DNA of 64,000 nucleotides from Xiphydria camelus (Eukaryota; Arthropoda; Insecta; Hymenoptera; Xiphydriidae): NCBI GenBank assembly GCA_963678675.1, contig OY783200.1, positions 19,234,190 to 19,298,189 of the forward strand, read 5' to 3'. Shown piece by piece: positions 23,193 to 31,690 of this stretch (position 1 is its first letter; each line of letters starts with the position of its first letter). The notes under the pieces were generated by a model. It saw only the letters and a program-made list of their open reading frames with translations, ran no database searches and was not told where the DNA came from. The position numbers and the translations under genes were made by a program.

Positions 23193-23767
23193 CTAACCTT
23201 TTAGAACCGTCATTTTTTACGTCATCAAAACGTACGGTAGAACGTCATTATGACGTGATTTGTCTGACGTCGTGTGGATGTGCAATTAAGCCGTCTTTGC
23301 GACGTTAAAATGACGTCATATTTTTCGTCATCTGATGTCAGAACTGACCTTCAAAAAACGTCATTTCGACGTTAGTGTGCTACCTGGGTACTGTCATAAG
23401 TGGTATCTTTATATGTGATGAAACAATTCGTCATGGTCATTGGAAGAGTAGACTTAGAGTTCAAGGTAAAACGTCTTCATGGATTTCTGTAGACGACCAA
23501 AATATAAGAGAAATCCGATGGTCTGTAAATTCGAAAGCGGTATATGTTTTATTTCTCCAAAATACTAAGGCAAAGTGAAAAATATAAGGGCTCTCTAGTC
23601 TATAAATCCCTTTCAAAATATCACGAGAATAAATCAAAATTAACGTGGTTATAATTAATTGGCTCGTATCGGTATAAAATGTGAGACTTTAATTTTATGG
23701 TAATAAAAAGCTATTCTTCTTCATGTACGTATCTTTCTCATGAATGAATTCCAAAAAGTAGTGAAAT

Positions 23768-24497
23768 CCCCCCACAAAAACAGATTCTCTGTAAAAAAAA
23801 GGCGGCATGTTCATTCAATGCCAACAAAAATTGATACGTAAAATACTCTCCAAAAAAGATTTGAAATGAATTAAGATCGCCATGTTCAAGATTTATGTAT
23901 TAAAAGTAAAAGGCATCATTTGAAAGGAAAATTATTGTAAATCAAGTTACTAAACAATTCGACTAAAAAATTTATAAACAAATTTTAATAAAAAAGAACT
24001 TGCCGCGTTTAAGTTTTCATATTTTGTCCACTATGCCGAATAATTGGTAGTGCTTGGACGGTGCTAGAGTGATTCATAAATTGCACTGCCGAAGTCAAAT
24101 TCAGAGAAATTCAGAAGGCCCCCACCTCATCGGTTTCCCGTGCGACATTTGGTATACTGGTGGTATCATATAAGTGTATGAATTTATTTAAAATCATTAG
24201 TGCATAAACATCTAGTATAATTCTGTCTGAATTTTTTATTTTGAAGGAAAAAACGCGGCAAGTTCTTTTTTATTAAAATTTTTTTATAAATTTTTTTAGT
24301 CGAATTTTTTAGTAACTTGATTTACAATAATTTTCCTTTCAAATGATGCCTTTTACTTTTAATACATAAATCTTGAACATGGCGATCTTAATTGATTTCA
24401 AATCTTTTTTGGAGAGTATTTTACTTAGGTATCAATTTTTGTTGGCACTGAATGAACATGCCGCCTTTTTTTACAGAGAATCTGTTTTTGTGGGGGG
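23768..24497. mobile_element. 730-bp long-TIR element, copy 1
   Basis: TIRs of about 240 bp begin CCCCACAAAAACAGATTCTC. Further copies lie at 28199-28929 and 50855-51527. The 250-bp centre contains GTAGTGCTTGGACGGTGCTAG, related to a module of the element at 2667-3298. Because copy B of the duplicated block carries it at the same flank (AAAAAGTAGTGAAATC), this insertion predates the duplication. No transposase frame. Confidence 0.88.
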
Positions 24498-24513
24498 TTT
24501 CTTTACTATAAAT

Positions 24514-24731
24514 AGGTAGGTACACAACAAGTGATCTTATTTATTAAGTGAAAACAATACGACGTTGATGATTAGCATAGTCCATAGCATCTGTTCAATT
24601 ATAATAGGTATGTTAGTGACACAGGTAGGTACACAACAAGTGGTCTTATTTATTAAGTGAAAACAATATGACGTTGATGATTAGCATAGTCCATAGCATC
24701 TGTTCAATTATAATAGTTATGTTAGTGACAT
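24514..24731. repeat. Tandem duplication of a 109-bp unit upstream of the peptide gene
   Basis: Units 24514-24622 and 24623-24731 start AGGTAGGTACACAACAAGTG and end GTTAGTGACA. They differ at only about 5 positions, so the duplication is recent. It ends about 50 bp before the TATA box of the gene at 24854 and could double an upstream regulatory segment. Confidence 0.9.
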
Positions 24732-24779
24732 ACGAAAGTGATGAGTAAAGGTGAAGGTGGTGAGGTGGTGGGGTGAGGA

Positions 24780-24814
24780 TATAAGGGGTCAATCGATACA
24801 CATCTACTATTCCA
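24780..24814 (+). promoter_or_regulatory. Core promoter of the secreted-peptide gene
   Basis: GATATAAGGGG supplies a TATA box (TATAAG at 24780-24785). About 30 bp downstream, TATTCCAGTGG (A at 24814) is an initiator-like start. This leaves a 5' leader of about 40 nt before the ATG at 24854. Spacing is slightly long (34 nt) but acceptable. Confidence 0.6.
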
Positions 24815-24853
24815 GTGGATCGCATAGTCGTTTGTTAAAGGCAATTTGGAAAT

Positions 24854-25027
24854 ATGAATTTCCTCGCATTTTTCGTACTGGTGTTGTCAATCTTGGCGAT
24901 CAGCGGGGCCATCGATCTTTGTAAGGATTACGAATGTGACATTACTCAAAAATGTATAGTAGCTACTAGAATAATACGCGGTCAAAAGTTAAAATTTCCA
25001 AAATGCTTTCCAAAATGGGTTGTATAA
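24854..25027 (+). CDS. Small secreted four-cysteine peptide (57 aa), candidate host gene
   Basis: An intronless frame from ATG at 24854 to TAA at 25025-25027. Residues 1-19 form a clear signal peptide: Asn at 2, then a hydrophobic run FLAFFVLVLSILAI, with S-G-A at 17-19 fitting the cleavage rule, so the mature peptide would be 38 residues starting at Ile20. It has four cysteines (23, 28, 34, 51; spacing C-x4-C-x5-C-x16-C), six Lys and two Arg against four acidic residues, and a K-W-V-V end. The first three cysteines resemble the spacing of short follistatin-like or venom/immune cysteine motifs, but I cannot name a family. A TATA box, short leader and AATAAA (25116) frame it as a complete compact transcription unit of about 330 nt. 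Neighbours are all transposons. Roles such as antimicrobial, venom, silk or other extracellular peptide are open; it could also be a chance frame, though the signal peptide plus promoter plus poly(A) signal argue against that. Confidence 0.7.
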   Translation: MNFLAFFVLVLSILAISGAIDLCKDYECDITQKCIVATRIIRGQKLKFPKCFPKWVV

Positions 25028-25115
25028 AAAATGAGTTGAATAACAAATGGATGCTATACTGCATTCCATAAGTACTTTCCAATGGATAACAATGTTGGAA
25101 CTAATGAAGAAAGAT

Positions 25116-25121
25116 AATAAA
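25116..25121 (+). terminator. Poly(A) signal of the peptide gene
   Basis: AATAAA lies 89 nt after the stop codon, within a short A+T-rich 3' UTR. Confidence 0.6.
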
Positions 25122-25129
25122 ATTTATAA

Positions 25130-25435
25130 AAGCTATTTCGTGGTGATTTTTTAAACATTTTTCTCTTCCAAAGCCCTAAAGAAAGTGTGGAGAAAATAAT
25201 AGTTAATTCTGAAACATTCATAGGAGTTGATTATACACTGAGCGTATAGAAATAATTTAGTTTAGGTTCGAATAGTTTTTATAAATATTGAAAATTTATT
25301 CAAGCACGGAATCGCCATGTACTTACAAGGAAAGTACTCGAGGTGTACCTCATCGATTTTCTTCATTCTGCGATATATTGTAGTATATCAAAAAACATTA
25401 GACACGTATTTTCTTGTACGTGCTAATTCGGTCAT
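25130..25435. other. Spacer between peptide gene and piggyBac-like remains; nothing seen
   Basis: A+T-rich, no frame or repeat recognised. Confidence 0.5.
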
Positions 25436-25880
25436 TTAACCCTCGTACGTCCCTTGGGTCTATAATGACCCACAGCGTTCAATATCGATAAGTTATTATT
25501 ATGCCTTTAGAGATAATCTTCTGAAATTTTTAGACATTGGGTCATTGCATACCAAATCGGACACTTTTTGGAGTAACATTTCGGATTTTGCTCAAATTTG
25601 GATATATTGTAGTCTTTGTCGACGTTTAACCGTATCTCGAAGGATTTTTCAAAATTTTGAAAATTGTTGATTTTACAGCCACTTGAAAAATAACGCTGCT
25701 TTTTTTTCATTAAGGTATTTCAATGGTGACAGTCGTATTCAAATTTTTTGCTTCAGGACTTAGTACAACTGATCACAAACTGTATTACGCACGAACGAAA
25801 CTTTTGAGTAACTCTGTACTCTGAGCTCCTTGCTACACAGAGACCTCCTGTGTACAAATGTACCTCACACATATACACTG

Positions 25881-26166
25881 CCTGGCCCGATAATCGTGGC
25901 AACAATGCTTCTCTCTCCTTAGAATACCGCCATGTGCCTGCCACTACGTGCCGTAGTTATAGCTCAAAACGTCACTGAGGTACCGTCTTTCTACATGTTA
26001 GCTATTGAAAGTCAGTGTAGAAAATGCTACTTTGAATTAACATTTTCTTTTAAACTACATGGCTCAGCGTTTTGAAATTTTGGGAATCGATGGGTAATAT
26101 TTCAGTCTTTTGATTGGCAAAATTTCATGAGATTCGTAAGAAAAACGCAAAACCATGGAAATACCT
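25881..26166. repeat. Copy of the CCTGGCCCGATAATCGTGGC repeat (partner 49613-50426)
   Basis: Begins CCTGGCCCGATAATCGTGGC and continues with CTTCTCTCTCCTTAG, CTGCCACTACGTGCCGTAG and TCTACATGTTAGC. All recur in the same order at 49613-50426, but there with two additional blocks of roughly 240 and 260 bp. This copy is therefore an internally deleted version. Confidence 0.8.
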
Positions 26167-26167
26167 T

Positions 26168-26837
26168 AAATTATAATTATCAAACCGGTTGTCGGCTGAG
26201 AATAATCTTTTGGGTACTAAAAGTGAAAGAGTTGAAAAACCAGAGAAAAATTGCATCGATCAAAAAAAAAATTTTTTTAATAATTTTATTTGCACTTGAT
26301 TTAAACAAATGACGTATTTTCATAGCTGGCCACTTTTTAAAAATCTGAAAAAAAGCAAGCATATACTTTGATATCCTCTCTTTAACGACAAACAAACAAA
26401 AATAACGACACTTTAAAATTGACGACACAAAAATTAATTGAAGTTGACGCCGCGCCGGAATTGGCACGTCGGCCCTGCCACCAGCCACCGGTCGGTGGGT
26501 TCGACTGGCTTGGCGACACGCTAGCGGCGGGGCCGACGCGGCGAGGCCGACGCGGCGTCAACTTCAATTAATTTTTGTGTCGTCAATTTTAAAGTGTCGT
26601 TATTTTTGTTTATTTGTCGTTAAAGAGAGGATATCAAAGTATATGCTTGCTTTTTTTCAGATTTTTAAAAAGTGGCCAGCTATGAAAATACGTCATTTGT
26701 TTAAATCAAGTGCAAATAAAATTATTAAAAAAATTTTTTTTTTGATCGATGCAATTTTTCTCTGGTTTTTCAACTCTTTCACTTTTAGTACCCAAAAGAT
26801 TATTCTCAGCCGACAACCGGTTTGATAATTATAATTT
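26168..26837. repeat. 670-bp near-perfect palindrome with GC-rich loop
   Basis: Arms of about 280 bp are almost identical, so the same hydrophobic frame (FQIFKKWPAMKIRHLFKSSA) appears on both strands. The non-palindromic loop (about 26450-26555) is GC-rich with repeats of GGCCGACGCGGCG. The duplicate reading frames are a consequence of the palindrome, not a gene. Confidence 0.9.
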
Positions 26838-27220
26838 AATGAAAAAAAGCAGCGTTATTTTTCAAGTGGCTGTAAAATCAACAATTTTCAAAATTTTGAA
26901 AAATCCTTCGAGATACGGTTAAACATCGACAAAGACTACAATATATCCAAATTTGAACAAAATCCGAAATGTTACTCCAAAAAGTGTCCGATTTGGTATG
27001 GAATGACCCCATTGTTTCTTTCTTATAATGATAATTTTTCATGATTGAAATAAGCATGTAATTATGTAATTTTGTCGACTACAAAAAACTGCACGTACAA
27101 GGTCTTCGGGTCATATATGACCCATACTGTAGAATATTTTGTTATTTGTATTCAGGTACCATTTGTAGTCAATGTACCATTTTTCTTATATTATGCAGTT
27201 TCCAATGATTTCATAATACT

Positions 27221-27694
27221 TCAGACAAATTTTATAAAGAGTGTACGTAGTTTGTTTGCTGAATGACCATGCATGTAGAGACGGAGTACGGACGTGGTCA
27301 TTCCTGCTCTGCTCGGTTCTCCTGTAGGTATCTCTCCAAGTAGTGTGAGGAGTGTCTGTCTGATGGTATTAGCGTATATAATACCACCCATTACAATCGA
27401 AAGATCGAGAAATTTTTCAAATTTATCTTTTGTGAGAGGACGCCATTTCTTCATATGAGAATTTCCAACCTGATGATTTTGAGTTTTATAACGATTCGTC
27501 TCCTCTATAATCCTTTCAAGCAGACGAGAATCAAAAAAATAATTGAAATAATCGATTGGACTATTTCCAGATATAAAGATTTTCGGATTTATTTCGGAGC
27601 TACCTTCGAAATCTTTGATTGATGGGTAAAAATACGGATACTCTTGTACTTTTGGTTCGGATTCGCCACTAGTCCAAGCTTCATTTTCAGCCAT
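27221..27694 (-). pseudogene. piggyBac transposase N-terminal fragment
   Basis: ATG at 27694 on the minus strand. The first ~60 residues are an acidic, aromatic leader (YPYFYPSIKDFEG). Then comes the start of the piggyBac DDE domain: SPIDYFNYFFDSRLLERI, EETNRYK, KKWRPLTKDKFEKFLDL and VMGGIIYANTI. This matches the DDE_Tnp_1_7 family (P.dYF..ff...ll..i..eTN.Y...W..lt..e...fl.l...MG). The match stops at about residue 110; the rest of the frame is unrelated, so the catalytic aspartates and the C-terminal Cys-rich finger are lost. Full-length members have about 550-600 residues. Non-functional, but it identifies the surrounding TTAA-bounded DNA. Confidence 0.8.
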
Positions 27695-28198
27695 TGCATT
27701 GTTGGATACTACTGTATCAATACAACCGTAAAGAACAGGCGAGCGAGGCAGGCTTATAGATTGCGCGGAGCGTTGCGTTTGCGCGAACGATTTCGCAATA
27801 CGCCACCTATAAGGCTTTTCGCGTATACCGTGTCATCATTCACCATATTGTATTCGCCATTTTGGATTTGAGACTAGACCGATTTGGACATCAGCATCGT
27901 AATGAGCAACCCAAAAAACCCCCGAATAACAAGTTTTGAGCGATAATCTTTCCTGCCAAATTTTTTCCACTGGATCCAAAGTCGATTTTGCCCTGCGTCC
28001 GGGGTGGTCGATATATCGACCAGCAGTTAGGTCGGGGCCTCCCCAAATAGGAAACTATTGACTTTATTTATAAATTTTACGTTTAAAAAGCCGATTTTAA
28101 CTGAAATTTCCCCGGGCTCTAAAGGTTAATATATACGAGTACATACATCCTACCCTTGGGTCATATATGACCCGAAGGACACACCGTGTAAGTATAAA

Positions 28199-28929
28199 CC
28201 CCCCACAAAAACAGATTCTCTGTAAAAAAGGCGGCATGTTCATTCAGTGCCAGCAAAAATTGATACCTAAGTAAAATACTCTCCAAAAAAGATTTGAAAT
28301 CAATTAAGATCGCCATGTTCAAGATTTATGTATTAAAAGTAAAAGGCATCATTTGAAAGGAAAATTATTGTAAATCAAGTTACTAAAAAATTCGACTAAA
28401 ACATCTATAAAAAAATTTTAATAAAAAAGAACTTGCCGCGTTTAAGTTTTCATATTTAGTCCACTATACCGAATAATTGGCAGTGCTTGGACGGTGCTAG
28501 AATAATTCATAAATTGCACTGCCGAAGTCAAATTCAGAGAAATTCAGAAGGCCTCCACCTGATTGGTTTCCCGTGCGACATTCGGTATACTGGTGGTATC
28601 ATATAAGTGTATGAATTTATTTAAAATCATAAGTGCATAAACAACGAGTATAATTCTGTCTGAATTTTTTATTTTGAAGGAAAAAAACGCGGCAAGATCT
28701 TTTTTATAAAAAATTTTTTATAAATTTTTTAGTCGAATTTTTGAGTAACTTGATTTACAATAATTTTCCTTTCAAATGATGCCTTTTACTTTTTATATAT
28801 AAATCTTGAACATGGCGATCTTAATTGATTTCAAATCTTTTTTGGAGAGTATTTTACGCAGGTATCAATTTTTGTTGGCACTGAATGAACATGCCGCCTT
28901 TTTTTTACAGAGAATCTGTTTTTGTGGGG
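28199..28929. mobile_element. 730-bp long-TIR element, copy 2
   Basis: Same ends (CCCCACAAAAACAGATTCTC) and same centre (GCAGTGCTTGGACGGTGCTA) as copy 1 at 23768-24497, with few differences. It sits just outside the piggyBac-like end. Confidence 0.88.
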
Positions 28930-29601
28930 TTACATATTACGTACAGTCGAATAGCAATTCTAAGTTTCTGAGAAAATAAGTGACGAACTTTGATATATGT
29001 ACATATATGATTAAACTGCTACATGAAAGCTTCTAAATTCATCAAAAAATAAGATGACCTTACTTTTGCAACTATTTAATTTCTATTTGAGAGAAGGAAT
29101 CAACTTCGTCAAACTGTCTCGGAAATGAAACGAAATACAGTGAAAGTTTTGACACAAAAATCGTTCGCTCCTTAAATCGGAACAACTTTTGTCTAAAAAC
29201 TTTTATCATCACTCGCTTCATTTCCGAGATAATTCAAGCGAACAAACTCCTCGAACTTGACTCACAATCAGCGGAAGTTATCTCTTAAACGAAGTGAGAT
29301 GCAATAAAATCTTTCAAGCGAAAATTGTTTATTTTTAAAACCTAAAAATCTTTCGTCTGAAAGCTTTCGCTACGATAAACCGACCAGTGAATGGTCGAAT
29401 AAGCGACCTGTCATCATATTAACCAGAGTAAAAAATAATATCGTTTAAATGCTTTTCAGGATTGTTATAGCAGAGATGGGTTGTCATACTCAATGTAATG
29501 CAAGATATTCCACGTCAATAAAGTAAAAATCATTGGAGAAATTAATCGAAGAATGGCATGATCACTGATATATAGGGTGGACCAGGTTACGTCATTTTTT
29601 T
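28930..29601. other. Intergenic; nothing recognised
   Basis: A+T-rich, no open frame over 60 codons, no clear inverted repeat. Confidence 0.5.
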
Positions 29602-30996
29602 TGATATGTGATAGAACAACAACAAAAAAGTAGACTCTTTCATAAGAAAATTTTTTTCAAAAATGTTTCCTAACAAAGATACAGGGTGTCAAAGTTTTGA
29701 AAAAAAAATAGTTTTCTCATCATAACTTCTAAACTACTTGATCGATTTCCATGAAGTTTCGCACACAGGCTAATGTAGAACAGCTCTAAAAGCAATAATT
29801 AAATAATTTTTAAAAATTCTCCAGTGGCGTAGATACTAGGGGCCGGTATCCCCCTTTCCCCCTCCCAATCTTCGGCGCCATTCGATATTTTGACAAGAAA
29901 ATTTAATTATTAGATTTCCCGATTAATTTAGATAAAAAAATCACCCTTGCAAATTTTTGATTTATGGCTTCGTTTTTGAGATATTTATTTTAATTTATAG
30001 GGTTGCGAACAGGCCAAAGCTAGGTTGAACTCCATTAATTGTGATATGTGATAGAGCAACAAAAAAAATAGATTCTCATGAGAAAATTTTTTTCAAAAAT
30101 GTTTCCTAACAAAGATATAGGGTGTCAAAGTTTCGAAAAAAAAATGGTTTTCTCATCATAACTTCTAAACTACTTGATCGATTTCCATGAAATTTCGCAC
30201 ACAGGCTAATAGTTCAAGAGCTGGCGTACAAAATGTGCAAGAGTTTTCTCCTATCTGGTACAATTCTAGTGAATTACAATTGGGCTGTAAAACGTCACTG
30301 TACAGTCAGCCGGTCTGGTTTTGGGACACCTGGCGTTCGCGCGCCACCAAAGGTGTCAGAATAATTAGCTTCGTGCAACTGTTTTCTACTAGCTCCAAAT
30401 TAATTTATAATTAGTTTATGCAATAAAAAACTCAAAACAAACAGTCAGCCAGCAAAAGAGTGGGACACGGCCAGTCAGCATTACTGTAAAGTTGTAGAAA
30501 AAATTAAGTTCATGCAAGTGTTTTCTCCAAACTCAAAATTTTAAATATGTTAATTAATTCAATAACAACTATAAATCAATCAGTCAGACCTCATTTATAT
30601 AGAACCCACTCAGTCAGCAGTTCAGAGAAGTTGCGATAATAAGTACGCGCGACTTCTCAATAACAATCATAAGAATCATAATTTTACTGGAAATACTGTA
30701 CTCATATCCAAAAAACATCATAAAAAATATGATAATTTAAACAAAATTAAAATTAACGATTACAATCAAGACATAAGCAATGATTACACCAAAAGTAATG
30801 AAGGAAGGTGTAATGAAAGAAGAGGGATAACAACTATTCAATTTTCTTTTATTATTTCTTTTATTCAAATTTCAATTTTATGGTAAATGTACTCAAATAA
30901 TATAGAAATCGCTTCAATGATTTTGACAACAGCAAAAAAATAATTGCGGGCCCCGCCAGGAAAGTGTATTAATAATATAGAGTCTAATTGACTTAC

Positions 30997-31257
30997 CTCT
31001 TTTCAGATATATTAATTCTATCCCGCAGGACTTCTCTCACTTTCTTGCTCAAAGCCGTAAATTTTCTATAACATGGCACATGATAACCATCGATGTCATT
31101 GGGAACTGATGGCAGCACTACATTATTAAACGATAAACTATTGTCCCGACGAATTTTTAAAAATGATTGGCATTTTGCAATACTACTTTCTGTTAAGGGC
31201 AGTATATTGTCTCCTTTTTTTCAAACAAAATACACAATGAACCACACATTTCTCCAT
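30997..31257 (-). pseudogene. Exon of a zinc-type domain protein with one frameshift
   Basis: On the minus strand an ATG at 31257 opens with MEKCVVHCVFCLKK. A run of seven A's at 31215-31221 shifts the frame; reading six A's continues as GDNILPLTESS, KCQSFLKIRRDN, VVLPSVPND and GYHVPCYRKFTAL. The exon ends at a strong splice donor, AAGAG|GTAAGT (exon end 30997). C-x3-C-x2-C followed later by C and the GYH..CYR box suggests a small zinc-binding N-terminal domain of a kind I associate with multicopy, transposon-linked arthropod proteins; I cannot name it. No further exon was found before the TIR. The frameshift could be real decay or a homopolymer error. Confidence 0.6.
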
Positions 31258-31440
31258 AATATTTGCTTCACAACGCACGAATGTAGTGCCATCTGTCGCG
31301 TACCGAAGATTTTAATTCGTTTCTCCCCAACTAACACACAAATACATGCACCAGAGCCTTACACCTCGAATCCGCCCTGGCCCGAGAAAAACTGAGGAAA
31401 CGTTTCTTTCTCTACAGCAGTGCTGGCAAAGATTCTTTTT

Positions 31441-31690
31441 GTCACTCAGTGTCAAATACTCGGTTTCATGGGCGTCCTCGACGCATGTGAAATCATCTTT
31501 CACACACCAATTCGTGAAAAGTTGCGCAGTGCGTGAAATAACCTGCGCAGTGCGTGAAATCGTCAACCTCGTATTTGACACTTAGTGACAAAAAATAGAA
31601 TTCGTTATTCGGTTGTTTCGCGCCGTTCTAACGAGTGTGATTGCCGTACTCGCTTCGCTCGTGCGGCAAACTTCACACTCGTTAAAAACA
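31441..31690. repeat. Small inverted repeats inside the Harbinger-like element
   Basis: GTGTCAAATAC (31449) pairs with GTATTTGACAC (31570). Next to it ACGAGTGTGA pairs with TCACACTCGT around a TCGCTTCGCTCG core (31630-31684). Confidence 0.55.

Larger units (their letters stand above)
22209..23388. mobile_element. 1.18-kb element with CCCAGGTAGCA ends and many ACGTC motifs
   Basis: The TIR begins CCCAGGTAGCATACTGACGT and is mirrored at the right, flanked by TA (22207-22208 and 23389-23390). Both subterminal regions (22220-22370 and 23180-23370) hold a dense set of GACGTCA/AACGTC words in both orientations, likely transposase-binding sites. The middle holds a 5S-like segment and a nested palindrome. 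No transposase frame. Absent from copy B. Confidence 0.8.
21800..23577 (+). pseudogene. USP/UCH-like peptidase C-terminal pseudogene, copy A, split by insertions
   Basis: Two pieces, 21800-21948 and about 23391-23577, form one frame if the two inserted elements are ignored; copy B shows the uninterrupted junction. The first piece has VVIIKLNLF, like the 'LPpvLiihLkRF' strand of ubiquitin-specific proteases. The second has TVISGIF, then the histidine-box equivalent RHGHWKS, SWISVDDQNI (compare W..fDD) and ending AVYVLFLQ (compare ayvLfY). These are the C-terminal half of the C19 fold in the right order; the catalytic Cys box is not visible upstream. A natural stop closes it. C19 domains with this look also occur in multicopy arthropod mobile elements, so it may belong to the element that makes up the block rather than to a host gene. 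Confidence 0.55.
25538..27011. mobile_element. 1.47-kb element with ~175-bp TIRs, nested in the piggyBac-like region
   Basis: The TIR begins TGGGTCATT(G/C)CATACCAAAT; arms run to about 25716 and from 26838. They include GACACTTTTTGGAGTAACAT and its inverse. The interior has been replaced by a fragment shared with 49613-50426 (25881-26166) and by the giant palindrome 26168-26837. No transposase is left. Confidence 0.8.
25440..28125 (-). mobile_element. Putative piggyBac-like element with nested insertions
   Basis: The segment is bounded by TTAA (25436-25439 and 28126-28129), the piggyBac target. The left end reads CCCTCGTACGTCCC. GGGTCATATATGACCC-type palindromes occur at 25456, 27108 and 28158 (the last just outside), and a second type, GGTCGATATATCGACC, lies near 28004-28019. 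The only coding trace is a piggyBac transposase fragment at 27221-27694 on the minus strand. The two ends are not convincing mirror images, so exact limits are uncertain, and several related insertions may be overlaid. Confidence 0.5.

Noticed and set aside
26180..26825. Two near-identical hydrophobic frames on opposite strands that look like a duplicated membrane protein
   Set aside because: The arms of one palindrome necessarily give the same frame on both strands; no start context or homology supports a gene.
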